64,000 nt of DNA from Lysobacteraceae bacterium PS02340 (GTDB lineage Bacteria; Pseudomonadota; Gammaproteobacteria; Xanthomonadales; Xanthomonadaceae), in contig JASCOC010000013.1 in assembly GCA_029959605.1 (NCBI GenBank), positions 46,522 through 110,521 on the forward strand, written 5' to 3'. A program made the position numbers and the translations under genes. Shown piece after piece: positions 47,178-59,180 of the stretch (the stretch's first letter is position 1; each line of letters opens with the position of its first letter). Below the pieces are notes generated by a model. The model saw only the letters and a program-made list of their open reading frames with translations. It did not search any database and was not told the origin of the DNA.

Positions 47178-49370
47178 TCACTCGGGCAGCAGCGGCGGCC
47201 GTGATTCGTACCAGTCGCGCGCACCGGCGATGTGCAGCTTGCGGTCGCCGCCCTGCAGCTCGACGCCCATGCCCAGCACGCCCCAGCGCGCGTACAGATC
47301 GCCATCCGGCGTGCCGTCGGCGATGCGCAGGCGCGCCTGCATGTCGATGCGGTCGTTGCGGGCCTGCACGCGGTCGAACACCAGCTCGTTGCCGCGCAGC
47401 CGCAGATCGCCGGTCGCGTGCGCTTCGCCGGAATCGATCAGATTGCCGATCCAGCGCGGGAACACGCTGCGCTCGGCGAACAGCCCCAACAGCACGCTGA
47501 CATCACGCATGTCGACGCGGCCGCGGCCGCTGACCTCGAAAGGCTCGCGCCAGTCCAGCGTGCCGTTCTCCAGCGCGAGCCGCGCCCACCACGGCGCGTC
47601 ATCGCCACCGGAGCCGTCGAGACGCACGCCGTCGAGACGCAGCGCCATCGTATCGATCCTGTAACGCCGTCCGACCCGCTGCATGCGCGACAGGCGGCTG
47701 TCGAGATCGACATTGCCCGACAGCTGCGACGGCCCAAGCGCGACGCGCACATCCTGACCGCGCACGCGCATGCGTCCGCCGATCATCTCGCCGCCGTTGT
47801 CGAGCCGGATGTCGCCGCTGGCATGCCCGCTGCCGCCGACCAGACGCGCACTGTCGCCGGGCAGGTAGCGGTTGTAGGTGCGCAGGTCCGGCACCTGCGC
47901 ATCGTCGAAACGCAGCCGCGCATCGAGACGTTCGTGGAATTCGGCCAGCGCACCGGTGGAACTCAAATCCAGCCGCAGATCGCGGCCGCGCAGATCGATC
48001 CGGTCGGGCGCCGATTCCGGCGCGAGCGTGAAGCGGTCGAGCACGATGCCGATCGTCGTGCGCTGGCCGGCCTGCGCGTCATCGCGCATCCGCATGCGCG
48101 CGTGCGCGTTGCCGCTGAAGCGGTTGTCGAGCACGCGCGCGGTCAACGCGGCATCGTCGAGATCGATGCGGCTGCCGGGCTGCAGCTGCCCGTCGTGCAG
48201 GCGCACGTCGGCGTCGAGATCGGCGCGGCCGTCGAACGCCAGCCAGTCGACGTCACGCAGGATCACGTCGATCCAGCGCAGCGGCACCGCCGGCCATTGC
48301 GTTTCCACCGTGCCGCCCAGGGCGCGCACCGGTCGCAGCCAGTCATCGGGACCGATGCGGCGATCGGCGACACGCAGATCGGCGCGCAGCCACGGCGTGC
48401 CCGACGCCGGCGCGGGCACGCGCGCGGCCAAGAGGATCGCGTCCGACGAGGTGCGCAGGGCCACGCCCAGCGGATGCCGCAACGGCGTGCCATCGGCGGC
48501 GCTGGAATACACCGGCGCCGACCAGTCGAGCTGGCTGCCGGGCATCAGCACGCCGCGTTCGAGCGTCAGATCGGCACGCAGATGCCCGACGAAACCGGCG
48601 GTGCCGATCGGCAGGGCGTCGTCGTTGCGCGCGACCAGATCGATCCCCGGCGCCGGCCCATCGACGCGCATGTGCGCATCGAGCAGCACGAGTTTCTCTT
48701 CGCCCTGCGCCTGCTCACGGATGTGTGCGGGAATCGCAATCTCGAAATCGAGCATGCCCTCGCGCAGCACGGTCACGTCGCTGATCTGCAGCGTCGCGTC
48801 CGGCATCTTCAGTGTGGACGGACCGACTTCCATCGCGCCGCCCTGCAGCGTCTTCTCGAACGCGAAGCGCGCCTCGCCATGCCCGGTCACGCGCGCGTCG
48901 TAGAAATCCAGCCGCAGCAGGCTCGGTGTGGTGATCGCGGCGAAGCGGATCGTCCACGGCGACTTGCCGGGACGCACCGTGCTCGGCAGATCGTGCGGCG
49001 TGCGCGCAACGTGGGCCGACACGTTCTGCGCGCGGATCCTGCCGAACGTGATCTGACGCCCGAGCAGTGGCAGGATCCGGATGCGCCCGTTGGCGCGCGG
49101 ACTGGCGACCGTCCACACGTTCGTGCGCGCATGACCGCCCATGACGATGCCGCGTGCGTGGATGTGCCCGGGGTACAGACTCATCGCCCAGTCCCAGCGC
49201 GCATGGAAGCGCTCGGGCTTGCGGTTGATGACGTCCGCGCCGAACGTGCTGTTGAGGAACACGTTCGCGGCGACGAGATACAGCAGATACAGCACGCACG
49301 CGACGAGCGCCGTACGACGCAGGCCGCTGCGGTGCACGCGCCACCACGGATCGGGAGAAGTCGCCGGCAT
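47178..49370 (-). CDS. AsmA/TamB-like inner-membrane-anchored periplasmic protein
   Basis: 730-aa protein with one N-terminal transmembrane segment (about 20-40, TALVACVLYLLYLVAANVFL) and a long periplasmic part rich in short beta-strands with repeating pattern (RADLDADVRLHDGQLQPGSRI, GNAHARMRMRD, HASGDIRLDNGGEMIGG), typical of the AsmA-like/DUF748 beta-taco proteins that bridge lipids between membranes. I cannot name a closer family. The ATG at 49370 puts the anchor correctly; the upstream open frame is noise. It ends 70 bp before the DAHP synthase leader peptide. Confidence 0.65.
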   Translation of the reverse strand: MPATSPDPWWRVHRSGLRRTALVACVLYLLYLVAANVFLNSTFGADVINRKPERFHARWDWAMSLYPGHIHARGIVMGGHARTNVWTVASPRANGRIRILPLLGRQITFGRIRAQNVSAHVARTPHDLPSTVRPGKSPWTIRFAAITTPSLLRLDFYDARVTGHGEARFAFEKTLQGGAMEVGPSTLKMPDATLQISDVTVLREGMLDFEIAIPAHIREQAQGEEKLVLLDAHMRVDGPAPGIDLVARNDDALPIGTAGFVGHLRADLTLERGVLMPGSQLDWSAPVYSSAADGTPLRHPLGVALRTSSDAILLAARVPAPASGTPWLRADLRVADRRIGPDDWLRPVRALGGTVETQWPAVPLRWIDVILRDVDWLAFDGRADLDADVRLHDGQLQPGSRIDLDDAALTARVLDNRFSGNAHARMRMRDDAQAGQRTTIGIVLDRFTLAPESAPDRIDLRGRDLRLDLSSTGALAEFHERLDARLRFDDAQVPDLRTYNRYLPGDSARLVGGSGHASGDIRLDNGGEMIGGRMRVRGQDVRVALGPSQLSGNVDLDSRLSRMQRVGRRYRIDTMALRLDGVRLDGSGGDDAPWWARLALENGTLDWREPFEVSGRGRVDMRDVSVLLGLFAERSVFPRWIGNLIDSGEAHATGDLRLRGNELVFDRVQARNDRIDMQARLRIADGTPDGDLYARWGVLGMGVELQGGDRKLHIAGARDWYESRPPLLPE

Positions 49371-49452
49371 GTCGCGAGCATGGCCGATCACCGGTGACGG
49401 CTGCCTGCACGCGACACGGTGGAGCCCTTGCAGACGGCCCGGATACGCGGGC

Positions 49453-49480
49453 AAAAAAAACCCCGCCTCGCGGCGGGGTT
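49453..49480 (-). terminator. Intrinsic terminator of groESL
   Basis: A 9-bp stem AACCCCGCC / GGCGGGGTT with loop TCGC is followed on the minus strand by eight T (49453-49460). It is 31 bp past the groEL stop. Confidence 0.93.
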
Positions 49481-49511
49481 CTTCGTGCAACGGTACAGAG
49501 GATGGGCTGGA

Positions 49512-51164
<1,653 letters not shown>

Positions 51165-51249
51165 TCAGAAATGAAAAGGGATTGAAGGGCGGGCGGTGCC
51201 CGCCGGGGTCGATCGCGGGATCGCGCGGGCGCGGGGGGTCCGCCGCGGC

Positions 51250-51540
51250 TCAGCCGACGATCGCGAGGACGTCGTCTTCCTTGACGATCTTGTATTCGAT
51301 GCCGTCGGCCTTGTAGGCGCTGCCGGCGTACTGGCCGTAGATCACGATGTCGCCGACCTTGACCTTCGGCGCGCGCACGCTGCCGTTGTCCAGAGCCTTG
51401 CCTTCGCCGACGGCGACGACTTCACCCTTGGTGGGCTTTTCCTTGGCGTTGTCCGGAATCAGGATGCCGCCGGCGCTCTTCTCTTCGGCCTCGACAGGCT
51501 TGACCACGATGCGGTCGTAAAGCGGCTTCAGGTTGCTCAT
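51250..51540 (-). CDS. groES: Co-chaperonin GroES
   Basis: 96-aa heptameric lid of Gro[37 protein letters not shown] has the mobile loop (SAGGI, residues 22-26) and [13 protein letters not shown] the roof. The ATG at 51540 is preferred; the frame stays open to 52329 but only as noise. It is the first gene of the groES-groEL operon, with a promoter and CIRCE-like operator 45-100 bp upstream. Confidence 0.98.
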   Translation of the reverse strand: MSNLKPLYDRIVVKPVEAEEKSAGGILIPDNAKEKPTKGEVVAVGEGKALDNGSVRAPKVKVGDIVIYGQYAGSAYKADGIEYKIVKEDDVLAIVG

Positions 51541-51583
51541 TACAGCCTCGCTAAGTAATTGATTGGAAAGAAATCGGTCGCCA

Positions 51584-51618
51584 ATTCTAGCACTCGCACA
51601 TGGCGACTGCCAGAAACC
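51584..51618 (-). promoter_or_regulatory. groESL promoter with CIRCE-like operator
   Basis: CTAGCACTC-N9-GACTGCCAG at 51587-51613 matches the CIRCE operator (TTAGCACTC-N9-GAGTGCTAA) at eight of nine bases in one arm and six of nine in the other. On the minus strand TAGAAT is a good -10 and CTGGCA lies 18 bp upstream, so the operator overlaps the promoter. HrcA would be the repressor. No sigma-32-type promoter was found with confidence. The remaining 51614-51865 holds nothing I can identify. Confidence 0.65.
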
Positions 51619-51865
51619 GCGGCGCACGCACCCGGCAGAACCGGGACCGGACGGGAGATGGGCACGGGGAATCGGAATGCAAGGGGGACCGAGGAAAAAT
51701 GTCCGCATGCCGATGCGCCTGTGCCCGCCGCAACCTACAGGCACGCAGTCATGCACGGCCGCCGCGCGGCCGGGAGGCCTGCGGGAGTGGGGGATGTATC
51801 GATGTATCCATGAGGCCGCCCCACCGGCGCGACGCCGGCGCCAGGCGAGCGGCGTCAATCCGTCG

Positions 51866-52351
51866 TCAGCGGAAGCGCCACGCGGCGAGCAGCATCGTCT
51901 CGCCGTCGTTGGGCTGCTTGATGCTCGCGTTGGAGATGTGCCGGGCCAGCAGCGAGAACCGCTCCCAGCGCCAGCCGACGGTGCTGACGAACTGCGGATT
52001 GCCCGACAGCGCGCTCGTGCGGCCGGCCTGCACACCGACGCCGAAACCGGCGACGAAGCCGTTGTCGCGCTCGTAGCGGGCGCCGCCGTGGAACACACCG
52101 GCGTCTTCGGACAGATCGAAGCGCGTGTTGTCGCGGCCGCGCACGTAGACCGCGCCGACGTCCCAGCGCAGCACACCACTCTGCGTGCGGCGCCATTCCG
52201 GCAGCCAGGCCACGCTGGCGACGAAGGTGGTTTCGTTTTCCCGCGTCGCGGACGCGCCGACGGCGATATCGACGGGCGCGCTCTGGGCGGCGGCGGGCAG
52301 GGTGGCGCAGGCCAGGAGGGCTGCGGCAAGGAGAGAGAGGATCGGGCGCAT
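51866..52351 (-). CDS. pagL: PagL-type lipid A 3-O-deacylase (acyloxyacyl hydrolase)
   Basis: 161-aa outer-membrane beta-barrel enzyme that removes the 3-O acyl chain of lipid A. Sec signal peptide [23 protein letters not shown]. The catalytic triad of PagL is present: His138, Ser140 and Glu151 in [19 protein letters not shown], and the last residues (WRFR) end the barrel with an aromatic strand. Barrel strands alternate ([33 protein letters not shown]). The ATG at 52351 is preceded by a good -10 (see promoter entry). Confidence 0.88.
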   Translation of the reverse strand: MRPILSLLAAALLACATLPAAAQSAPVDIAVGASATRENETTFVASVAWLPEWRRTQSGVLRWDVGAVYVRGRDNTRFDLSEDAGVFHGGARYERDNGFVAGFGVGVQAGRTSALSGNPQFVSTVGWRWERFSLLARHISNASIKQPNDGETMLLAAWRFR

Positions 52352-52403
52352 CGAACTCTGTAGGAATCGCCAGGCGATTCGGCTGGTCTGGGGAAGGTCA
52401 GTA

Positions 52404-52424
52404 ATTATACCGACCGGTTCAGTA
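52404..52424 (-). promoter_or_regulatory. pagL promoter -10 with overlapping operator-like dyad
   Basis: A perfect TATAAT (minus strand, 52404-52409) lies about 55 bp upstream of the pagL ATG, though the -35 is poor. An imperfect palindrome TACCGACCGGTTCAGTA (52408-52424) sits immediately upstream of and partly over it. This looks like a TetR-family operator. No TetR gene is present in the window. Confidence 0.5.
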
Positions 52425-52691
52425 ATGCGTGCGACATCTTTCTCCCACTGGCGGGATGCTGCGTCCGCACGGCGGCGCGCCAGCGTGGGCGGCGGCGCGT
52501 GGAGACGCCGTGCACGGCCCGCGTGGCGTCGCATTCGGAGGCCTCTGCCGTAGCGCCCCGTGCGCGCAAGCCTGCGCCCGGGCACACACTCGATCGGCAT
52601 CGCCATCGCGCTCGCGCCGCTCGCCGCGCCGGATGACAGGCGCTGAACCCGCGTTCGGGCATCGGCCGTGGCGGCCTGCGATACTGGCGCG
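52425..52691. other. Gap between pagL and dsbD promoters
   Basis: No gene is supported. Contains high-GC text and no convincing promoter pair for dsbD (GATACT at about 52677 is a possible -10, close to the ATG). No repeats recognised. Confidence 0.4.
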
Positions 52692-55109
52692 ATGCGTGCG
52701 CCCTCCTCCGATGTCATGTCCGGCCGCGATCGCCGGCCCCGTTCCTTCGCCGCGTGGCTGATCGCTTCGGTGCTGCTGTTCGCCGGGCTGCCGGCCTGGG
52801 CACAGGGCATCGGCTTCGACGACGTGCTGCCGGTCGACGAAGCGCTGCAGGTCTCGGCCGAGGCCGTCGCACCGGGCCGGATCGAGATCCGCTGGACCAT
52901 CGCTGACGGCTACTACCTGTATCGCCATCGCATGGGCGCGCGGGTCGAGAGCGGCTTCAAGACCAATCCGCTGCAGTTGCCGGCCGGCCGCAAGCACACC
53001 GACGAATTCTTCGGCGAGGTCGAGACCTATCGCGGCCGGGTCACCGGCGTGCTGACCGGCGCGGCGGCCGACGGCGTCGAGACGCTGCAGGTCGAAGTGA
53101 AATACCAAGGCTGCGCGGATGCGGGCATCTGCTATCCGCCGCAGACGCGCGTGCTGCAAGTCGCATTGCCGGGCGGCACTGCGGGTGCCGCACGCGCGCC
53201 GGCCGCGAGCGATGCCGGCTTCGCCGCGTTCGGACAGGCGCTCGGCGGCAACAGCGCCGGACGCGCGCCGACGCTCACCGGTGCGAACGATGCGCTGCCG
53301 CCGGAACGTGCGTTCGCGTTTGAGGCCATCGCGGGCGACGGCGACACGATCCTGCTGCGCTTCACCCCGGCCAAGGGTTATTACCTCTATCGCGACCGCA
53401 ACCGCTTCGAAGTCCGCGGCGCCGACGGCATCCGCGCCGGCGCGCCGCGCTGGCCGAAGGGGCAAGCGCATCACGACGCGCACTTCGGCGACGTCACCGT
53501 CTATTTCGACCAGGTCGACGTACCGCTGCCGCTGGTGCGCACGACGGCCGAGGCTGCGCAGGTCGAGGTCGTCGCGACGTTCCAGGGCTGCCAGGACGAA
53601 GGCATCTGCTATCCGCCGATGACCCGCACCGTGCGCGTCGCCTTGCCGGCGGGCCGTGTGCAGACGGTGGCCGAAGCCGCGACTGCGCTGGCGGGCGCTG
53701 CATCGACTGGCGACGCCGCTACGACGGACGCGACCGACACTGCGGCCGACATCTCGACATTTGAAAGCCCGTCGCCTGTTGCAACCGGAGACACCGACGC
53801 GTCGACCGCGCCGACTGCAGACGCAGAGACTTCCAATGCCAGCGCCGACAACGCATCGCGCACGCGCCCGCCTGCCGCCACGTCGATCGGTCTGTTCGCC
53901 GCCCTCGGCCTGGCGCTGCTCGGCGGCGTGCTGTTGAACCTGATGCCCTGCGTGCTGCCGATCCTGTCGCTGAAGGTGCTGGGCATCGCGAAGAGTGGCG
54001 GCAGTCGCGCGGCCGCACGCGCGCATGCGCTCTGGTACACGGCCGGCGTACTGGTGGCGTTCGCGCTGGTCGGCCTGCTCGCGATCGCCCTGCGCGCCGC
54101 CGGCCAGGCGATGGGCTGGGGCTTCCAGTTGCAGCAGCCCTGGTTCGTCGCGGCGCTTGCCTATCTGATGTTCGCGGTGGGCCTGAGTCTGTCGGGTGTC
54201 TTCAGCCTCGGCGGACGCATCGGCAACGTCGGCCACGCGCTCGCCGGACGCACCGGCCCGGTCGGCGACTTCTTCACCGGCGTACTGGCCTGCGTGGTCG
54301 CCAGCCCCTGCATCGCGCCCTTCATGGGCGGCGCGCTGGCCTACGCGTTCACCGCGTCGACGCCGATGGCGCTGGCGGTGTTCCTGATGTTGGGCCTGGG
54401 ACTCGCCCTGCCGTTCCTGCTGATCGGTCTGGTGCCCGCGCTGGCCGACCGCCTGCCGAAGCCGGGCGCGTGGATGGAAACGCTCAAGCAGGTGCTGGCG
54501 TTCCCGATGTATCTGACCGCGCTGTGGCTGGCCTGGGTGCTCGGCAAGCAGCGCGGCGTGGATGCGATGGCGCTGTTGGTCGCAGGCATGACCGTGCTCG
54601 CCCTGGCGTTGTGGTGGTTCGAACGGCGCCGCTGGACCGGCCACGCCCTGCATCGCGGACTCGCGCTGGCGCTCGCGCTGCTGGCCCTGCTGCCGGTGGT
54701 CGCGGTCGGCCGGCTGACGACGCCGGCGACGGCGGTCACCGCGGCCAGCGAAAGCGGCACGCACGTCGCCTACTCCGCGCAGCGCCTGGCCGCGTTGCGC
54801 GCCGCCGGCACGCCGGTCTTCGTCAACATGACCGCCGACTGGTGCGTGACCTGCAAGGCCAACGAGCGCCGGGTGCTGTCGGGTGCCACGTTCAAGACCG
54901 CGATGGCCGATGCCGGCGCGACCTACATGGTCGGCGACTGGACCAATGTGGATCCGGAGATCGGCGCCTTTCTCGAGGCGCATGGCGCGGTCGGCGTGCC
55001 GTTGTACGTGATCTATCCGGCCGGCGGCGATGACGGCGTGGTGCTGCCGGCGCTGCTCAGCGATGCGATCGTCGTCGAAGCGCTCGGCCGCGCGGGATCG
55101 GCGCAATGA
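52692..55109 (+). CDS. dsbD: Thiol:disulfide interchange protein DsbD with duplicated alpha domain
   Basis: 805-aa electron conduit from cytoplasmic thioredoxin to periplasmic DsbC. The start could be 52692 or 52716; I chose the first, neither has a good ribosome-binding site. After a signal peptide there are two DsbD-alpha-type domains, each ending in a CxxxxxC pair with CYPP (CADAGICYPP, CQDEGICYPP). Then come eight transmembrane helices with LNLMPCVLPILSL and VASPCIAPFM (redox Cys pair) and a C-terminal thioredoxin domain with C718-V-T-C721. E. coli DsbD has a single alpha domain. The stop overlaps the next gene's start by four bases. Confidence 0.94.
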   Translation: MRAPSSDVMSGRDRRPRSFAAWLIASVLLFAGLPAWAQGIGFDDVLPVDEALQVSAEAVAPGRIEIRWTIADGYYLYRHRMGARVESGFKTNPLQLPAGRKHTDEFFGEVETYRGRVTGVLTGAAADGVETLQVEVKYQGCADAGICYPPQTRVLQVALPGGTAGAARAPAASDAGFAAFGQALGGNSAGRAPTLTGANDALPPERAFAFEAIAGDGDTILLRFTPAKGYYLYRDRNRFEVRGADGIRAGAPRWPKGQAHHDAHFGDVTVYFDQVDVPLPLVRTTAEAAQVEVVATFQGCQDEGICYPPMTRTVRVALPAGRVQTVAEAATALAGAASTGDAATTDATDTAADISTFESPSPVATGDTDASTAPTADAETSNASADNASRTRPPAATSIGLFAALGLALLGGVLLNLMPCVLPILSLKVLGIAKSGGSRAAARAHALWYTAGVLVAFALVGLLAIALRAAGQAMGWGFQLQQPWFVAALAYLMFAVGLSLSGVFSLGGRIGNVGHALAGRTGPVGDFFTGVLACVVASPCIAPFMGGALAYAFTASTPMALAVFLMLGLGLALPFLLIGLVPALADRLPKPGAWMETLKQVLAFPMYLTALWLAWVLGKQRGVDAMALLVAGMTVLALALWWFERRRWTGHALHRGLALALALLALLPVVAVGRLTTPATAVTAASESGTHVAYSAQRLAALRAAGTPVFVNMTADWCVTCKANERRVLSGATFKTAMADAGATYMVGDWTNVDPEIGAFLEAHGAVGVPLYVIYPAGGDDGVVLPALLSDAIVVEALGRAGSAQ

Positions 55110-55705
55110 AGGTCGGGCCGCTGACGGTCGTCGCGATCGCGGTCGTCGCCGGCGGTCTCGGGGTGCTCGCCAGCCTGTTCGTCGGCGGTCCGGGGCCGCT
55201 GCTCGGCACCGAGGCCGGACAACGTCTGTATGCCGATACGCTCAGTGCGACCGCGCCGGCGCCGCCCGACGGCGTGACCGTCGCGCGCCGCGGCGACGTC
55301 ATCGCGCCGTTCGAAGTCGCCGGTCTGGACGGACCGACGCTGCAGATGCCGACCGCCTACGCCGGTCGACCGGTGCTGGTGAATCTGTGGGCGAGCTGGT
55401 GCGGGCCCTGCATCGAGGAAATGCCCGAACTGGACCGCTTCGCCCGCGAACAGGGCCAGACCGGCGTACAGGTACTCGGCATCGCGCTCGACGATGCCGA
55501 GGCCGTGCGGGCATTTCTCGAGCGGATTCCGGTCGACTACGCCATCGCGCTCGATGCGCCTGGCCCGGCCGATGCCGGCGTGCGCCTGGGCAATCCACGC
55601 GGCGTGCTGCCCTACACGGTGCTGCTCTCGCCGGACGGGCGGTTGCTCAAGCAACGGATCGGCCCCTTCGCCCCCGGCGAGATCGACGGCTGGGTCGCGC
55701 CCTGA
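55106..55705 (+). CDS. TlpA/ResA-like periplasmic thioredoxin
   Basis: 199-aa membrane-anchored thioredoxin-fold protein. A non-cleaved N-terminal helix (5-28) precedes the thioredoxin domain with [19 protein letters not shown], active site C99-G-P-C102. [22 protein letters not shown] has the family cis-Pro. The ATGA overlap with dsbD suggests it receives electrons from DsbD. Role could be cytochrome c maturation or general thiol repair; nothing in the window decides it. Confidence 0.9.
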   Translation: MKVGPLTVVAIAVVAGGLGVLASLFVGGPGPLLGTEAGQRLYADTLSATAPAPPDGVTVARRGDVIAPFEVAGLDGPTLQMPTAYAGRPVLVNLWASWCGPCIEEMPELDRFAREQGQTGVQVLGIALDDAEAVRAFLERIPVDYAIALDAPGPADAGVRLGNPRGVLPYTVLLSPDGRLLKQRIGPFAPGEIDGWVAP

Positions 55706-55717
55706 CGCGGAAAATTC

Positions 55718-55745
55718 AAACGGACGTTTAAAATCGTCAAACGTC
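55718..55745. promoter_or_regulatory. Operator-like dyads upstream of aroQ-accB-accC
   Basis: Two overlapping palindromes: AAACG-GA-CGTTT at 55718-55729 and GACGTTT-N9-AAACGTC at 55723-55745. They lie in an AT-rich patch including TTTAAAAT (possible -10), 65-90 bp ahead of aroQ. They look like a transcription-factor site; the factor is unknown. Confidence 0.45.
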
Positions 55746-55808
55746 TGCGAACTGGACACCATCGGGGACATCCCGCAGACTTCGCGCACCTGCCACACCG
55801 CGTTCCCG

Positions 55809-56252
55809 ATGGCCTCGATCCTCGTCCTGCACGGCCCCAACCTCAACCTGCTCGGCACACGCGAGCCGGCGGTCTACGGGCACGCGACGCTGGCCGACAT
55901 CGACGCCGCGCTGCAGACGACCGCGCAGGCCGCCGGCCATACGCTGGAGAGCCTGCAGTCGAACGCCGAGCACGTCCTGGTCGACCGGGTGCAGGCCGCC
56001 CGCAGCGACGGCACCGCGCTGATCCTGCTCAATCCGGCCGCGTTCACCCACACCTCGGTGGCCCTGCGCGATGCGCTGGCCGCGGTCGCCCTGCCGTTCT
56101 ACGAGATCCACCTGTCGAACCCGCACCGCCGCGAGCCGTTCCGCCACACCAGCTATTTCAGCGATCTCGCCGTCGGCGTGGTCTGCGGCTTCGGCGCCGA
56201 CAGCTACCGCTACGCGCTCGACGCCGCGATCGCCCGGCTGCGCGCCGGCTGA
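55809..56252 (+). CDS. aroQ: 3-dehydroquinate dehydratase, type II
   Basis: 147-aa dodecameric enzyme of shikimate step three. [24 protein letters not shown] has the catalytic Tyr23 and Arg18; [18 protein letters not shown] contains His101 and Arg112. The ATG at 55809 gives the family start ([13 protein letters not shown]). It is followed by accB at 66 bp, its normal neighbour in gammaproteobacteria, and may be co-transcribed. Confidence 0.97.
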   Translation: MASILVLHGPNLNLLGTREPAVYGHATLADIDAALQTTAQAAGHTLESLQSNAEHVLVDRVQAARSDGTALILLNPAAFTHTSVALRDALAAVALPFYEIHLSNPHRREPFRHTSYFSDLAVGVVCGFGADSYRYALDAAIARLRAG

Positions 56253-56318
56253 CCCGATTCCCATCATCCCGTTCCGTATTCGCGCGGCTGCGCGACCCAC
56301 GCAAAGAGAGAGGCCCGC

Positions 56319-56801
56319 ATGGACCTGAGAAAGATCAAGAAGCTCATCGACCTGCTCGAAGAGTCCAACCTGACCGAGATCGAGATCAAGGAAGGCGAAG
56401 AGTCCGTGCGCCTGTCGCGCAACTCGGGCAATGCCGCCCCGATGATGTACGCCCCCGCGCCGGCCGCGGCCGCGCCACGGGCTGCCGAGCCGGTGATGCC
56501 GATGAGCTCGCCGGTCGATGCCGCCACCGGCGGCACGCCGAAGGCCGCAGGCGACGATCTGCCCGCAGGCCAGGTGACCAAATCGCCGATGGTCGGCACG
56601 TACTACGCCTCGCCCGCACCGGACAAGCCGGCCTTCGTGACCGTGGGCCAGCAGGTCAAGGCCGGCGATACGCTGGGCATCATCGAAGCGATGAAGATGT
56701 TCAACCCGATCGAGGCCGAGACCTCGGGCACGGTCGTCGCGATCCTGTGCGAGAGCGGCCAGCCGGTCGAATTCGACCAGCCGCTGTTCGTGATCGGCTG
56801 A
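56319..56801 (+). CDS. accB: Biotin carboxyl carrier protein of acetyl-CoA carboxylase
   Basis: 160-aa carrier. An N-terminal helix region ([23 protein letters not shown]) leads to an Ala/Pro linker (40-75) and the biotinyl domain, with biotin on K126 in [14 protein letters not shown] and the [10 protein letters not shown] strand typical of AccB. A purine-rich AAAGAGAGAGG tract forms the ribosome-binding site. AccC starts 10 bp after its stop, so the pair is co-translated. Confidence 0.98.
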   Translation: MDLRKIKKLIDLLEESNLTEIEIKEGEESVRLSRNSGNAAPMMYAPAPAAAAPRAAEPVMPMSSPVDAATGGTPKAAGDDLPAGQVTKSPMVGTYYASPAPDKPAFVTVGQQVKAGDTLGIIEAMKMFNPIEAETSGTVVAILCESGQPVEFDQPLFVIG

Positions 56802-56811
56802 GGCCGCCGCG

Positions 56812-58179
<1,368 letters not shown>

Positions 58180-58189
58180 GCCGGCATCC

Positions 58190-58292
58190 GGGGGCCCCCG
58201 GCGCGGCGCCCCGCGGGGGGCGGCGGGGGGCGCGGGGACCCCCCCGGGCCCCGGCCCCCCCCCGCCGCCCCCCCCCCCCCCCCCCCGGCGGC
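58190..58292. other. Abnormal G/C homopolymer block, probable assembly artefact
   Basis: About 100 bases made only of G and C apart from one or two A, ending with 19 C in a row (58268-58286). No biological element is recognised. It separates accC from a gene on the opposite strand. Confidence 0.75.
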
Positions 58293-58293
58293 G

Positions 58294-58818
58294 TCAGGCT
58301 TCGCGATCGGGAAACGCGCGGCGCAAGGCCGCGTCCAGCCGGATCGGCCGCGCCCAGCGGTCGAAACTCGACACCAGTCCACGCCGCACGCGGGTGAAGG
58401 TTTCCGTGCCGCGGCCCGCCTCCAGTCTTGCGAGCACCTCGCTCCAGCCGCCGGCCGGATCGAGACGCCATTCGCCGACGATCTCCCGGCACGTCCGCCC
58501 CAGCGCACGCGCCGTCGCGCAGGCCAGATAGACGTCTGCCGGTCGCGCGCCGGCATCCAGCAGTTCGGTCACGAACGCGCGCGGCGCGCCCTGGTAGCGC
58601 ACCAGCTCGTCGACGAACGCGCCGCGATAGCGCCCGGCGTACGTATTGACGTCCGCCAGCCAGGTATCGAGCCAGTCGTCACCACTCGCCGCCGTCCAGA
58701 TCGCGACTGCCGCCGCTGCGTCCGCGACCGCCACCGGCGCATCGGTCGCGTCCTGCGCCATCGCCGGCAGGGCGATACCGGTCAGCAGCGCGGCGATCAG
58801 GGCGGAGCGGATGTACAT
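58294..58818 (-). CDS. Hypothetical exported protein
   Basis: 174 aa with a clean Sec signal peptide (MYIRSALIAALLTGIALPAMAQ, cut near residue 22). The mature part is Ala- and Arg-rich, with the stretch DTWLADVNTYAGRYRGAFVDELVRYQGAPRAFVTELL and two Cys (CATARALGRTC). No family recognised. The stop codon lies 2 bp from the artefact block, so the C-terminus should be treated with caution, though the frame itself looks protein-like throughout. Confidence 0.75.
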   Translation of the reverse strand: MYIRSALIAALLTGIALPAMAQDATDAPVAVADAAAAVAIWTAASGDDWLDTWLADVNTYAGRYRGAFVDELVRYQGAPRAFVTELLDAGARPADVYLACATARALGRTCREIVGEWRLDPAGGWSEVLARLEAGRGTETFTRVRRGLVSSFDRWARPIRLDAALRRAFPDREA

Positions 58819-58952
58819 CGAAGGTCCTCGACTGGCCGGACGGGCGCATCGCGCGCGTTGTCCGGCATGAGCGTTGACGCGCCGCCTCGCGACGTGCCTG
58901 CGACACGCGGTGGACGACGATACCCCACGCCCGCAATCCAAGGACAGCCGTC

Positions 58953-59144
58953 ATGACCGCATCCCGCCCGCAGAACCGCTCGACCCGATTGTGGCGCTGG
59001 GGCGTCGGAATCGGCGTGGTCGCCGTGCTGCTGGGCGTGTGGTGGCTGGCCCTGGACCGCTTCGCTGCACGGATCGGACTGGACGCCGAAAACACCATGC
59101 GCGAACTGCCCCGCAACGCGGACAACCGCCTGCTGGCGGACTGA
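58953..59144 (+). CDS. Small single-pass membrane protein
   Basis: 63 aa. The ATG is preceded by AAGGACAG at good spacing. A positively charged N-terminus (MTASRPQNRSTRLWRW) leads into one transmembrane helix (GVGIGVVAVLLGVWWLALDRF, 17-37) and a charged tail. No family recognised. It is divergent from the exported hypothetical, with 134 bp between. Translation signals and the amphipathic layout argue for a real gene. Confidence 0.6.
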   Translation: MTASRPQNRSTRLWRWGVGIGVVAVLLGVWWLALDRFAARIGLDAENTMRELPRNADNRLLAD

Positions 59145-59180
59145 TCGGAATTCGAACCGCGCCGGCACGCGGCGCGGTGC

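Noticed and set aside
52419..55106. An 895-aa open frame on the minus strand opposite dsbD
   Set aside because: Arg/Gln-rich low-complexity antisense of dsbD, which has all motifs and good codon use.
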